Below the pieces are notes generated by a model that had not been told where the DNA came from, searched no databases, and worked only from the letters and a program-made list of their open reading frames with translations. Of a DNA stretch of 42,330 bases, positions 8,402 to 18,459 are shown piece after piece. Origin of the DNA: Planctomycetota bacterium (GTDB lineage Bacteria > Planctomycetota > Planctomycetia > Planctomycetales > Planctomycetaceae); assembly GCA_003388505.1 (NCBI GenBank), contig QQVO01000057.1, forward strand, positions 1-42,330, in the 5' to 3' direction. Positions within the stretch are counted from its first letter, which is position 1. The number at the start of each line of letters is the position of its first letter. Position numbers and translations under genes: made by a program.

Positions 8402-9367
8402 ATGCGAGTCCTCGTCACCGGCGGCGCCGGATTCATCGGCAGCCACGTCGTCGACGCGCTCACCGAGCGCGGTCACGACTGTTTCGTCATCGACAACCTC
8501 TCCAGCGGCAGCCCTGACAATCTGCCCGACGGCGTGAAGCTGTTCGAAGTCGACGTCTGCGACAAATCGGCCGTGGCCGGCGTCTTCGACGAAGTCCGCC
8601 CCCAATGGGTCTGCCACCAGGCCGCCCAGATGTCGGTCAGCCGATCGGTCCGCGAACCGCAGTTCGACGCCGAAGTCAACGTCCTCGGCCTCCTGAACAT
8701 TCTGACCCAAGCCCACCGCTGCGACGCGGAGCGCATTGTCTTCGCCTCCTCCGGCGGAGTGCTCTACGGCGACGTCTCCGAACCCGCCCCCGAAGATCAT
8801 CCGGCCGACCCGATCTCGCCCTACGGCATCACCAAATGGGTCGGCGAGCGTTACCTGCAGTTCTTCGCCCGCGAGCACGGGCTCACCTGCGTCGCGCTGC
8901 GATACGCCAACGTCTACGGTCCCCGGCAGAACCCGCACGGCGAAGCCGGCGTCGTCGCCATCTTCTGCCAGAAAATGCTCGCCGGTGAAGCCCCCACGAT
9001 CAACGGCGACGGCAAATACATCCGGGACTACGTCTACGGTCCCGACGTCGCGCAGGCCAACGCCGCCGCCTTTGAAGCCGACGTCCCCGGCAAATTCGCC
9101 GCCTACAACATCGGCACCGGCCACCCGACCGACGTCAATCAACTCGCCGCAACGCTCAGGGCCGCCTGCCAGCAGGCGCTGGCCGAACAGGGATCGGACG
9201 TCACCGTTCCCGATCCCCCGCACGGCCCCGCCCGGGCCGGCGATCTGAGATCCAGCCTCGTCGACGCCGCCAAAGCCAGGCAGGAACTCGGCTGGACGCC
9301 CCAGGTCGATATCACCGAAGGCCTCCACCGCACCGTCGACTGGTTCGCCCACCGCGCGAGCTTGTAG
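8402..9367 (+). CDS. NAD-dependent sugar-nucleotide epimerase/dehydratase (GalE-like SDR)
   Basis: This is a 321-residue extended short-chain dehydrogenase. MRVLVTGGAGFIGSHVVDAL at the start is the Rossmann NAD-binding motif (GxxGxxG) and fixes the ATG at 8402. FASSGGVLYG supplies the active-site Ser/Thr, and SPYGITK supplies the catalytic Tyr and Lys. RYANVYGPRQ and the late GDLRSSLVDAAKA are typical of UDP-glucose 4-epimerases. The exact sugar nucleotide (UDP-Glc/Gal or UDP-GlcNAc) cannot be told from sequence. It is followed after 331 bases by the UDP-glucuronate decarboxylase gene, and both probably feed cell-surface polysaccharide synthesis. The fit to family length is good and nothing is missing. 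Confidence 0.88.
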   Translation: MRVLVTGGAGFIGSHVVDALTERGHDCFVIDNLSSGSPDNLPDGVKLFEVDVCDKSAVAGVFDEVRPQWVCHQAAQMSVSRSVREPQFDAEVNVLGLLNILTQAHRCDAERIVFASSGGVLYGDVSEPAPEDHPADPISPYGITKWVGERYLQFFAREHGLTCVALRYANVYGPRQNPHGEAGVVAIFCQKMLAGEAPTINGDGKYIRDYVYGPDVAQANAAAFEADVPGKFAAYNIGTGHPTDVNQLAATLRAACQQALAEQGSDVTVPDPPHGPARAGDLRSSLVDAAKARQELGWTPQVDITEGLHRTVDWFAHRASL

Positions 9368-9457
9368 ACTCCGCCCATGGGAACCATTCACCGATTTGAA
9401 ATCGTCGGGGAATCTTCTTCCAATAGGTAGGGATCCGGGTGGCCGATCCTGTAGCTG

Positions 9458-9477
9458 CCGATGTTGTGAGACATCGG
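9458..9477. repeat. CCGAAGTC-type hairpin with compensatory change
   Basis: CCGATGTT-GTGA-GACATCGG folds like the copies at 17957 and 25044 (CCGAAGTC-GTGA-GACTTCGG). The fifth base pair has switched from A-T to T-A, and the last pair is a G-T wobble. Keeping the stem while changing both arms argues that the structure matters. Confidence 0.7.
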
Positions 9478-9571
9478 ACGAGCCGGGGTTTCACCAACTC
9501 CTTTTGGGCCGGTCGTTGACACACATCTCTCGATCCCCGATCGAGTGACTCTCCGAGTGATTCCAATGGAG

Positions 9572-9592
9572 CCGACTCGCTCCGCGAGTCGG
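9572..9592. repeat. ACTCGCTCCGCGAGT palindrome family, copy 2
   Basis: CCGACTCGC-TCC-GCGAGTCGG is a perfect 9-bp stem. Compared with the copy at 437, the outermost G-C pair is swapped to C-G on both sides. Confidence 0.75.
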
Positions 9593-9698
9593 ATGTCCAT
9601 GACGAGGAACTTGCTGCACGCGAAATTTGCGCCCCTCCTCCCACAGGACACAGCCTGTGGGCATTGATTGATCCGCTCCCCAAAGGTGTCATGAAATC

Positions 9699-10631
<933 letters not shown>

Positions 10632-10693
10632 CCGCCCCCCTCCAACATCCCCTCCCCCGCCGCGCAACACCCCGCGCCTGGTTGCCACACGCC

Positions 10694-11974
10694 TCAATCC
10701 AGGCGCACCCACAGGGCCTGCAGGTATTCGGTTTCCAGGCAGTTCGCGGCGATCGGGTGGTCGGCCGCCGCTCCCGTGCGATCCACAATTCGCGCCGTTC
10801 GCCCCGGCGGAACGGCAGCGGCGACCGTCTGCTGGAATTCCCGCACCGGAAGCAACCCCGAGCAGGTGCACGTCAGCAGCCAGCCGCCCGGCTCCACCAG
10901 TTGCATCGCGAGGCGGTTGAGGTCGAAGTATTTCTGGCGGCCCGTTTCGTGTTCTTCGCGGTTGCGGATGAACTTGGGCGGATCGAGAACAATGACGCCG
11001 TACCGCCGCTCGTTGCGCAACATGTCCCGGAGATACGCGAAGGCGTCGGCGTGGACAAACCGCATCTTCGCCTGATTGAGGTTGGCGTTCCCCTTGGCCG
11101 TTTCGATTGCCGACTCGTCAAGATCGACTCCCGTGACCTCGGCGGCCTCCCCGCGAACGGCCGCGTATAGCGCGAAACCGCCGGTGTAACAACAGGCGTC
11201 GAGCACCGTGCGGCCGGACGTCAATTCGGAGAGCCGCCGGCGGTTGTCCCGCTGGTCGCAGAAAAAACCGGTCTTGTGACCGGCCTGATGATCGATGCGA
11301 AACCGAACCCCCTGCTCTTCAATGATGCTCGTCGGCCGCAATCCCGACGAACCGAACGGCTCGGCCGAGAACCCTTCCTGATCGAGCGTCTGCGGCCCGC
11401 AGCGAACGACGTAGTCCTCGACGCCGGCCGCTGCGGTCAGCAGCTTCAGCAGCGCGTCGACCCGCTGGAAACTTCCGAGACTGAACACTTCCACCGACAG
11501 CACGTCCCCGAGCCGATCGACAACCACACCCGGCAGCCCGTCCCCCTCGGCGTGAACCAGGCGGTACGCGTTCGTCTGTTCATCAAGCTTGAGCACGTCG
11601 CGCCGAAAAGCGACGGCGTCTGCAATTCGCTCGCGCCACCAGCTTTCTCCCGGAGGATCCGGCTGCGTGGTCAGCAGGCGGACGGTGATCTCGGAGCGGG
11701 GATTGAACAGCCCGTAACCGAACGGCTCGCCGTCCTGCAGGACCAGCCTGACCAGGTCGCCGTGCCGGCCGCGGCGGTCGAACGTTCCGAGCCGCTTGCG
11801 ATAGAGAAACGGATGCCGCGTCGGGGAGAGGACCGGAATCTCCGGGATCTCGCCGGCAGGCGGAACTTCCAGGGGCCGCTGGGCGAGATGTTCCGGAGCG
11901 AGCGGAGATTTCTCGGCGGAGGCCGATCGGTCCGGCCGGCCGGCGCGGGAGCGCGATGTCTGCCGGGAATTCAT
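10694..11974 (-). CDS. rlmI: RlmI-type class I rRNA (cytosine-C5) methyltransferase
   Basis: The protein has 426 residues from the ATG at 11974. After about 50 Pro/Arg/Glu-rich residues comes a PUA-like RNA-binding region beginning RHPFLYRKRLGTFDRRGRHG. The RlmI central domain follows (LVHAEGDGLPGVVVDRLGDV). A Rossmann methyltransferase domain then shows HKTGFFCDQRDNRR, LDACCYTGGFALYAA (SAM loop), VTGVDLDESAIETA and VLDPPKF. This is the COG1092 family; the E. coli member makes m5C1962 in 23S rRNA. The N-terminal extension is unusual. A longer frame runs upstream of 11974, but that part has no family similarity, so I chose the Met before SRQTS. The gene is divergent from moeA with about 130 bases between starts. 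The exact rRNA target is inferred. Confidence 0.85.
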   Translation of the reverse strand: MNSRQTSRSRAGRPDRSASAEKSPLAPEHLAQRPLEVPPAGEIPEIPVLSPTRHPFLYRKRLGTFDRRGRHGDLVRLVLQDGEPFGYGLFNPRSEITVRLLTTQPDPPGESWWRERIADAVAFRRDVLKLDEQTNAYRLVHAEGDGLPGVVVDRLGDVLSVEVFSLGSFQRVDALLKLLTAAAGVEDYVVRCGPQTLDQEGFSAEPFGSSGLRPTSIIEEQGVRFRIDHQAGHKTGFFCDQRDNRRRLSELTSGRTVLDACCYTGGFALYAAVRGEAAEVTGVDLDESAIETAKGNANLNQAKMRFVHADAFAYLRDMLRNERRYGVIVLDPPKFIRNREEHETGRQKYFDLNRLAMQLVEPGGWLLTCTCSGLLPVREFQQTVAAAVPPGRTARIVDRTGAAADHPIAANCLETEYLQALWVRLD

Positions 11975-12106
11975 TCGGCGATCGTAGACGGCGGAACGAC
12001 AAGCGGCAATGATTGATCCCACACGCGAATCGCGCCGCTGGACGCGCCGGCGGAGGCCGCGAACAATAAGAACTGACAACACGAAAATCGGGTTTGAGGG
12101 GAGTAA

Positions 12107-13357
12107 GTGCAGGTGATGCTCAGTGTCGAAGACGCTCTGCAGATGATTGTGGATACGGTTCGTCCGTCGAACGCATGTGAAGTAGAACTGTCGGCGGCAT
12201 TAGGGCACGTTCTCGCCGCCGACGTGCTGAGCACGATCGACTCGCCGCCGTTCGACAAATCGATGATGGATGGTTACGCCGTCCGGACGGCCGATCTGAA
12301 CGGCGGCGCGACGACGCTGCACGTTGTGGCCGAGGTGACGGCCGGCATGACCCCGCAGCGGGGTGTCGGCCGCAATGAGGCGATCCGCATCATGACCGGC
12401 GCGCCGATTCCGGAGGGGGCCGATGCCGTGGTGCGAATCGAAGAGACCGAATTCGACGAATCGGCGGGCACGGTCCGGATCGAGTCCTCCGGCGTCGATT
12501 CCGGAACCAATATCATTCGCCGCGGCGCCTCGATGCGGGCGGGAGAGCGCGTCCTCCCCGCCGGGCGCAAACTCCGCGCGCAGGAACTCGGGGCGCTGGC
12601 GGAGTCCGGCGAACACCGTGTGAGCGTCCTGCCCATTCCGGAGATCTCCGTCCTGGCGACAGGCGACGAACTCGTCCCGATCGATCAGCAGCCGGGGCCG
12701 GGTCAAATCCGGAACTCGAACGAAACGATGCTGCTCGCACAGGCCCGCGCGGCGGGATGCCGGGCGAAGTCGCTCGGCATCGCACGCGACCGCCGGGAGG
12801 AACTGGAAGAGCGGATCCGCGAGGGGCTGAAATCGGACATCTTGTGTCTTTCCGGCGGCGTCTCGGCCGGGAAATTCGACCTCGTCCCCTCGGCACTGGC
12901 GGCATGCGGCGTAAGACAGGTGTTTCACAAGGTCCAGGTCAAACCCGGCAAGCCGGTCTGGTTCGGGGTGCTGGAGCCGGAGAAGTCGGCCGACGGCCGT
13001 CCGCGCTGCATATTCGGCTTGCCCGGAAATCCAGTCAGCAGTATGGTTTGCTTCGAATTATTCGTCAGGGCGGCGGTCAATCGACTGCAGGGCATCGAAC
13101 CTGCGACGCCCCGCACGACGGCGTCAAAGATCGGAACCCGCTTTCACCACTCAGGCGACCGGCCGACCTACTTTCCCGCCAGACTCGAGTGGACGGTGGA
13201 CGGAGCGGTCGCAACCCCGCTCGACTGGAAAGGGTCGTCCGACTTACGATCGACGGTGGACGCTCAGGCCCTGATCGCCTTTCCGGCGGGAGATCGCGAA
13301 TACCGGCAGGGTGATCGAATTGAGGTGGTCCCGCTGGGCGCCGCCTGTGGTCTGTGA
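12107..13357 (+). CDS. moeA: Molybdopterin molybdotransferase MoeA
   Basis: The protein has 416 residues from the GTG at 12107. MoeA inserts molybdate into adenylated molybdopterin as the last step of Moco synthesis. Family marks in order are MLSVEDALQMI, FDKSMMDGYAVR, IRIMTGAPIPEGADAVV, ISVLATGDELV, GQIRNSNETML, LCLSGGVSAGKFD, VQVKPGKPVWFG and GLPGNPVSSMVCFELFV. Length is normal. Start choice: GAGGGGAG ends three bases before this GTG, and in-frame starts also occur at 12113 (GTG) and 12116 (ATG); the family usually begins at the Met of 12116, so the first three residues are doubtful. The only Moco-dependent enzyme visible in the window is the sulfite-oxidase-type gene at 26658. Confidence 0.92.
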   Translation: MQVMLSVEDALQMIVDTVRPSNACEVELSAALGHVLAADVLSTIDSPPFDKSMMDGYAVRTADLNGGATTLHVVAEVTAGMTPQRGVGRNEAIRIMTGAPIPEGADAVVRIEETEFDESAGTVRIESSGVDSGTNIIRRGASMRAGERVLPAGRKLRAQELGALAESGEHRVSVLPIPEISVLATGDELVPIDQQPGPGQIRNSNETMLLAQARAAGCRAKSLGIARDRREELEERIREGLKSDILCLSGGVSAGKFDLVPSALAACGVRQVFHKVQVKPGKPVWFGVLEPEKSADGRPRCIFGLPGNPVSSMVCFELFVRAAVNRLQGIEPATPRTTASKIGTRFHHSGDRPTYFPARLEWTVDGAVATPLDWKGSSDLRSTVDAQALIAFPAGDREYRQGDRIEVVPLGAACGL

Positions 13358-13421
13358 GCCGATTTCCGGACGTGGTGAAGTCAGGATCTTCACCCGATGA
13401 ATCCAGGGATGGAGACTAGCG

Positions 13422-15272
13422 ATGGCGACTGCCGAAATGCAGGCGGCGAAACCGGTTACGGCCGTGCGTGAGCCCGAAACGGATCGCAGCGTCGATGACA
13501 TCATCGATGCCGCGCGATCGGCCGGTCCGCCTGCGCGGGGCGCGCTGGTGCTCTCTTTGCTGGCGGCCATTTCCCTGTGGGCCGCGTTCACCCCGTTCGA
13601 TTTCGGTCCGCTGGCGTGGGTCGCGCTCGTTCCGCTGGTGATGCTCGTCCGGATGCCCCGCGCGGCGCGGAACATGTACCGCGTCGTCTACCTCGGGGGA
13701 CTCGTGTTTTCACTCGCCGCACTGCAATGGATGCGGCTGGGCGACGTCTGGATGTACCCCGCCTGGTGGGCGCTGGCGGCGTATCTGGCGCTCTATTTTC
13801 CGCTCTTCGTGGGACTTTCCCGCGTCGCCGTCCATCGCTGGGGAGCGCCCCTGACGCTGGCGGTCCCGGTGGTCTGGGTCGGACTTGAATTCGCGCGAGC
13901 CCACATCCTGAGCGGGTTCTCCTGGTATTACCTGGGACATACGCAGCACCATTGGAATCGCCTGATCCAGATCAGCGACCTGTTCGGCGCGTACGGCGTC
14001 AGTTTCGTGGTGGCGCTCGGGAACGCCGTGCTGGCGGGACTGATCCCGCTCGCCGTGCTGGGACGTCTGCGGCTGCTGCCGCTCGATGCGCCCGAGGGCG
14101 ATGCGACGACCAGGCCGGACGTTCGCCGCGCGTGGTGGTCGGTCGCCGCGCTGCTGATCGTGATGACGCTGGCCGTGGGCTACGGGTTCGTGCGGCGCAG
14201 CCAGGCGCGCTTTGACGCCGGACCGCGCGTGGCGTTGATTCAGGGGAACTTCCCCTCTTCGCTGAAGCACGATCCGAACGCCTGGCAGGAAATGTTTCAG
14301 ACGCACATGCAACTGACGATGCGCGCCGTGCTCGAGCAGCCGGACATCGTCATCTGGCCGGAAACAATGTTCACTTGGCCGCTGCTGGAACTCGACGGCG
14401 GCATGACGCCGGAGGAATTCAAAAAGCAGCACGCGGAGATGAAGAACCTGGTCGAGATCGATGAAGAGGCGCGGCTGGGCCTGATGGACATCATGGAAAA
14501 CTCAGGCGCTTCGCTCATCATCGGGCTCGAAGCGTTCCGCGTCGGTCCCGACAAGTTGCAGCGGTTCAACTCGGCCCAATTCGTCGATCGGCAGGTCGGG
14601 ATCGCGGGCCGGTATGACAAACTGCATCGCGTTCCGTTCGGCGAGTACGTGCCGGGGTCGGACCAGTTCCCCCGGTTGCAACAGATGCTGCCGTTCACCG
14701 GGCCGGTCCCGATCTCGGCGGGTGAGCGGGTCCACGTGTTCAATGCCGAAAGCTACCGACTCGTGCCGCTGATCTGTTTCGAGGATACGGTCCCGCATCT
14801 GGTCCGCAAGATGGTGGCGGCGGGCGAAGCGAAGGGAAAAGACGTCGACTGCCTGGTGAACCTGACGAACGACGGCTGGTTCCACGGGTCGAGCGAACTG
14901 GACCAGCACTTGATTACCGCGAGTTTTCGCAGCATCGAGACGCGGACGCCGATGGTGCGCGCGGTGAACACCGGCATCTCGGCGATCATCGACGGAGACG
15001 GCGTCGTCCGAGACCCCGAAGTCTTCATCCGACCCGCGGGGAACGGCCGTCCGGAGATCGTGCAGTCGTCGATGCGCGATCCCGAGACGGGCCGCTATCT
15101 CAAGCAGGTCGACGCGGCTCTGGTCGGAAACGTTCCGCTGGACAACCGGAGCAGCCTCTACGTCCGCTGGGGCGACTGGTTCCCGGCGTTGTGTGCAGCG
15201 CTGTGCCTGCTGCTTATGGTCTCCGCGCTGTGGCGGGGCGGCAAGCACGTCACGCCGGCGTCGGCGGAGTGA
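13422..15272 (+). CDS. lnt: Apolipoprotein N-acyltransferase Lnt
   Basis: This 616-residue inner-membrane enzyme transfers an acyl chain to the N-terminal Cys of lipoproteins. A cytosolic N-terminus of about 40 residues is followed by six or so TM helices up to about 255, then a periplasmic nitrilase domain. The catalytic triad is intact: Glu314 in IVIWPET, Lys400 in GRYDKLHRVPFGEYVPG and Cys452 in PLICFED. LTNDGWF and RAVNTGIS are further family marks. A closing TM helix lies near the C-terminus (ALCAALCLLLMVSALW). It is longer than E. coli Lnt, mainly because of the N-terminus and loops in the nitrilase domain. It starts 64 bases after moeA on the same strand, and its last 23 bases overlap the end of the convergent histidine kinase gene. 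Confidence 0.92.
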   Translation: MATAEMQAAKPVTAVREPETDRSVDDIIDAARSAGPPARGALVLSLLAAISLWAAFTPFDFGPLAWVALVPLVMLVRMPRAARNMYRVVYLGGLVFSLAALQWMRLGDVWMYPAWWALAAYLALYFPLFVGLSRVAVHRWGAPLTLAVPVVWVGLEFARAHILSGFSWYYLGHTQHHWNRLIQISDLFGAYGVSFVVALGNAVLAGLIPLAVLGRLRLLPLDAPEGDATTRPDVRRAWWSVAALLIVMTLAVGYGFVRRSQARFDAGPRVALIQGNFPSSLKHDPNAWQEMFQTHMQLTMRAVLEQPDIVIWPETMFTWPLLELDGGMTPEEFKKQHAEMKNLVEIDEEARLGLMDIMENSGASLIIGLEAFRVGPDKLQRFNSAQFVDRQVGIAGRYDKLHRVPFGEYVPGSDQFPRLQQMLPFTGPVPISAGERVHVFNAESYRLVPLICFEDTVPHLVRKMVAAGEAKGKDVDCLVNLTNDGWFHGSSELDQHLITASFRSIETRTPMVRAVNTGISAIIDGDGVVRDPEVFIRPAGNGRPEIVQSSMRDPETGRYLKQVDAALVGNVPLDNRSSLYVRWGDWFPALCAALCLLLMVSALWRGGKHVTPASAE

Positions 15273-17682
15273 TTTCCCCGTTGACCAGCGCGGACAGCAC
15301 ACGCGTCCATTCGTCGAGGAACTGAAACAGTTCGGCGGAGCACGCTGCGGCGTCCGACAGATCGTCCTGCGTCCCCATTGTCTCCAGTTGGGCCGCCAGA
15401 TCGTACCCCCGCTCTGCACCAAAGGTTTGCATCACCGATTTCAGGGTGTGAGCGACTCGCGCGATCGTCGGGGCGTCGCCGGCCGCAACCGCCGCCTGAA
15501 GGTCGTGCCGGTGGATCGGGCACTCGGTCAAAAAGGCGCCGGCCACCGCTTTCAGCAGTTCGACGTCGCCTTCCACCGATTTGAGAGCCTTCGACCAGTC
15601 CATCAGATCGCTGGAGGCGGCCGCCGCAGGCGCTGGGCCTGTCCCCGCAGCGCTCTCCTCGCCGGAACTGTTGTTCTGATAGAACTCCGCGATGGCGGCA
15701 TAGAGTTCCCTCACCCGGATCGGCTTTGACACATAGGCGTCCATGCCGGCTTCGAGACAACGCTCGCGATCTCCTTTCAACGCGTGCGCCGTCATCGCCA
15801 CGATCGGGATGGGAGTCCGCGGCTGGTGCGAGAGTTGACCGTCGGCTTCGATGCGGCGGATCACGGCCGTCGCCTCCAGACCGTCCATCTCGGGCATCTG
15901 CACGTCCATCAGCACCAGATCGAACGCTTGCGTCTGCAATTGCGCCACCGCTTCCTTGCCGTTGTTGGCCACCGTCACCTGATGCCGGCCCTTCTTGAGC
16001 AGCCCGACCGCCAGCATCTGATTGGCCAGCGCGTCTTCGGCCAGCAGAATGCGGAGCGGCGGAATTCGCACATCGCCGCCGATGGCCTCCGCCCCCTCCG
16101 GCTCGGGGTCGGCCGTCTGGATGTCGAACGCCAGCACGATGGCGTCGACCAGTTCCGACTGCTTGATCGGCTTCATGAGGTGGGCGGCAACGCCCAGTTC
16201 CTGACACTTCGTGCGATCGCCCGGCCGGTCGCCCGACGTGAGCACCATGATCGTCACCCCCCCGAGTTCGGCGTCCCCCTTGATCTGCTCGGCCAGCGTG
16301 ATGCCGTCGACTTCCGGCATGTGCACGTCGGTGAGGACGAGGCGGAAGTCCTCGCCCCGCTGGTGGGCCTCGTGCATCAGCGACAGGGCCTCTTCGGCTC
16401 CGGCGGCGACGACCGGCCGCATGCCGCGGGTCTGGAGCATCTCTTCGAGGATGAGGCGGTTGGTGGCGTTGTCGTCGACAACCAGCACCCGCATGCCGGA
16501 GACCTCGTCGAGAGGAATCTGCGGACGCGCTGCGGGCTTGTCACGGGATTTTTCAAACCGCGCGGTGAAATGGAAAGTGCTGCCGTTGCCCAATTCGCTT
16601 TCAACCCACATGCGGCCGTGCATGTGCTCGGCGATGCGGGTGGAGATTGCCAGGCCGAGACCGGTGCCGCCGTGTTGCCGTGTCGTTGAGGCGTCCGCCT
16701 GTTCGAATGCTTCAAAGATCCGCGCCCGCTTCTCCTCGGCGATTCCGATTCCGGTGTCGGTGACGGCGAAGTGCAGCATCACGTCGCCGTTCGTCTGCGA
16801 CTCGCACGAGACGACGACCACCACTTCCCCCTCTTCGGTGAACTTGATCGCATTGCCGACAAGGTTGACGATCACCTGCCGCAATCGCCCCGGATCCCCC
16901 ACCAGATGCTCGGGCACGTCCGGATGGATGTGATACGCGAGTTCGAGCTGCTTGCGATGCGCGCGGAGGGCCAGGGACTTCATGGTGTCGCCCAGGCTCT
17001 CGTGCAGGCTGAACGAAAGACGCTCGAATTCCAGCTTGCCGGCTTCGATCTTGGAGAAGTCGAGAATGCCGTTGATCAATTCGAGCAGCGACTCGCCCGA
17101 TTCGTGCACCATGCGGACGTATTCCCGCTGCGCGTCGTCGAGCGACGTGTCGAGCAGCAACTCCGTCATCCCGATCACGGCGTTCATCGGCGTGCGGATC
17201 TCGTGGCTCATGTTGGCGAGGAAGTCGCTCTTGGCGCGATTGGCGGCGTGCGCCTCGTCCCGCGCGACAAGCAATTCTTCCTCGGCCCGCTTCCGCTCGG
17301 TGATGTCGGTGCCGATGCCTCCCACGTGCAGCGGCTCCCCGTCGTCGCCGTACACCACGCTGATCCGGTCCTGAATCCAGCGCACCTCCCCATCCGGACG
17401 AACGATCCGGTACTCCTGGTGCACCTGCCGTTTGTCGATCAGGGTGTGGAGGTTCTCTTCGACGGTGGCGCGGTCGTCGGGATGGATGGCTTCCGCCCAG
17501 ACGTCCTGATTCCCGGTCAGTTCCGTGAGCGGACGGCCGTAGATGCGTTCGGCGGCGGGATTGACGTAAATCAACTCCGTGCCGTCGACTGAGGTGCACC
17601 AGACCAGGTCGTTGACGGAATCGAGCAGACTCCTCAGCGTCGCGGCCTGATCGGCGGAATTGGGAATCGGAGAGTCTGCCAT
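15250..17682 (-). CDS. Hybrid sensor histidine kinase: PAS, HK, two receivers, HPt
   Basis: The protein has 810 residues from the ATG at 17682, with no TM helix, so it is cytosolic. Domains: PAS/PAC at about 12-132 (ending TDITERKRAEEEL); HisKA with His160 in FLANMSHEIRTPMNA; HATPase with GNAIKF, VTDTGIGI and HGGTGLGLAIS at 275-345; receiver 1 at 397-520 with phospho-acceptor Asp452 (LTDVHMPE); receiver 2 at 543-665 with Asp593 (LMDVQMPEMDG); HPt at about 705-790 with His745 (ARVAHTLKSV). All four phosphorelay residues are present, so a full H-D-H relay within one protein is possible. There is no output domain and no obvious partner regulator next to it. A longer frame starts at 17721, but the Met at 17682 is the better start because PAS follows closely. 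Confidence 0.92.
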   Translation of the reverse strand: MADSPIPNSADQAATLRSLLDSVNDLVWCTSVDGTELIYVNPAAERIYGRPLTELTGNQDVWAEAIHPDDRATVEENLHTLIDKRQVHQEYRIVRPDGEVRWIQDRISVVYGDDGEPLHVGGIGTDITERKRAEEELLVARDEAHAANRAKSDFLANMSHEIRTPMNAVIGMTELLLDTSLDDAQREYVRMVHESGESLLELINGILDFSKIEAGKLEFERLSFSLHESLGDTMKSLALRAHRKQLELAYHIHPDVPEHLVGDPGRLRQVIVNLVGNAIKFTEEGEVVVVVSCESQTNGDVMLHFAVTDTGIGIAEEKRARIFEAFEQADASTTRQHGGTGLGLAISTRIAEHMHGRMWVESELGNGSTFHFTARFEKSRDKPAARPQIPLDEVSGMRVLVVDDNATNRLILEEMLQTRGMRPVVAAGAEEALSLMHEAHQRGEDFRLVLTDVHMPEVDGITLAEQIKGDAELGGVTIMVLTSGDRPGDRTKCQELGVAAHLMKPIKQSELVDAIVLAFDIQTADPEPEGAEAIGGDVRIPPLRILLAEDALANQMLAVGLLKKGRHQVTVANNGKEAVAQLQTQAFDLVLMDVQMPEMDGLEATAVIRRIEADGQLSHQPRTPIPIVAMTAHALKGDRERCLEAGMDAYVSKPIRVRELYAAIAEFYQNNSSGEESAAGTGPAPAAAASSDLMDWSKALKSVEGDVELLKAVAGAFLTECPIHRHDLQAAVAAGDAPTIARVAHTLKSVMQTFGAERGYDLAAQLETMGTQDDLSDAAACSAELFQFLDEWTRVLSALVNGEITPPTPA

Positions 17683-17956
17683 CGTTCGCTGCGTGATATG
17701 GTCCCGCCCGCACCGTTGCACGGATCAGAGTATCCTCCCGCCCACAGGATTTCCATCAGACCGACCCGCCCCACAGCGTTGGCCCAGGGGATTTCGTAGC
17801 GCATGCTGCCAACCTGCATCACCGTTGGGGCCCCACGCAAAGTCGCAAAGACGCCAGGAGCTTCAAGGCCCCGGATGATACCCCGTCCACTACACACATC
17901 TTATCCGGGTGGCCGGGGCTGGACTGAGCGAACCGAAGGAAGCCCCGGTCCTGTAG

Positions 17957-17976
17957 CCGAAGTCGTGAGACTTCGG
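17957..17976. repeat. CCGAAGTC-GTGA-GACTTCGG hairpin
   Basis: A perfect 8-bp stem with GTGA loop, preceded by CTGTAG and followed by ACGA. The same flanks occur at 25044, and nearly the same at 9458. Confidence 0.8.
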
Positions 17977-17991
17977 ACGAAAACAATGTGG

Positions 17992-18013
17992 CCGACTCGC
18001 TCCGTCGAGTCGG
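17992..18013. repeat. ACTCGCTCCG palindrome family, copy 3
   Basis: CCGACTCG-CTCCGT-CGAGTCGG has an 8-bp stem. A single T inserted in the loop separates it from the copies at 437 and 9572. Confidence 0.7.
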
Positions 18014-18115
18014 CCGGCGTCACACTCCCCGCGTGTCATGCCGCATCCCCAGCCTATGGACTCCAGACCAATCACGAGTCGAAATCGACAACCGCTGATT
18101 GATCGAGCGCACACG

Positions 18116-18135
18116 CGACTCGCTCCGTCGAGTCG
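18116..18135. repeat. ACTCGCTCCG palindrome family, copy 4
   Basis: CGACTCG-CTCCGT-CGAGTCG has the same loop with the inserted T as copy 3, only about 100 bases away. It is followed by GGATGTC as in copy 2. Confidence 0.7.
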
Positions 18136-18240
18136 GATGTCTACGACGTGGAGAATGCTGCACGCGAAATTCGGACACCACGCGAACATTCTTACCGTGA
18201 GTAGCCCAGCGCAGGCGTCGCCCGCAACCCAAAAACGTAG

Positions 18241-18260
18241 CGCACGCAGCCTTGCGTGCG
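18241..18260. repeat. CGCACGCA-GCCT-TGCGTGCG hairpin
   Basis: A perfect 8-bp stem with a 4-base loop. No second copy was noticed in this window. Confidence 0.6.
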
Positions 18261-18382
18261 TCCCGCTGATCGCAGAGGCGGTTGACGCATGCTGGCAGCG
18301 GGCGCTACGGACAAACGCGACAATTTGCGCAGGACGACAAACTCTCGCCAGTGAGTAGCACAGCAGCGGACACTTCGAGGCG

Positions 18383-18408
18383 CGTTCCCAAACGGAAGTT
18401 TGGGAACG
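18383..18408. repeat. GTTTGGGAACG palindrome, inverted copy
   Basis: This is the exact reverse complement of 5451-5476 across all 26 bases. The flank GAGGTG also matches the complement of CACCTC before the 5451 copy. Confidence 0.8.
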
Positions 18409-18459
18409 AGGTGTAAGTTGGAGAACGATGTCTGGGCGCAAGACCGAACTGCTGCGCGA

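Larger units (their letters stand above)
9368..9698. other. Intergenic stretch with two palindrome families
   Basis: This 331-base gap lies between the two SDR genes. It contains the hairpins at 9458 and 9572. The run around 9432-9480 (GGGTGGCC, CCTGTAGC) and the run around 9595-9640 (GGATGTCCATGACG, TGCTGCACGCGAAATT) are both echoed near 17900-17980 and 18130-18180. The whole gap therefore appears to be assembled from repeats that recur elsewhere in the window. Confidence 0.65.
17683..18459. other. Long repeat-rich intergenic stretch
   Basis: This gap of about 780 bases shows no credible gene on either strand. It is a patchwork of palindromes: 17957, 17992, 18116, 18241 and 18383. It also contains runs shared with the gap at 9368 (TGCTGCACGCGAAATT) and a GCAAAGTCGCAAAGACGCC tract. 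I see it as a landing zone for short interspersed repeats. Confidence 0.7.

Noticed and set aside
8304-8537. GTG at 8304 with a strong GGGAGG upstream
   Set aside because: The frame is Ser/Ala/Thr-rich and mostly overlaps the epimerase in another frame, so the ribosome-like site is probably chance.
13374-13394. Hairpin GGTGAAG-TCAGGAT-CTTCACC between moeA and lnt as a terminator
   Set aside because: Seven-bp stem and no T run after it; lnt follows closely on the same strand, so termination is not supported.
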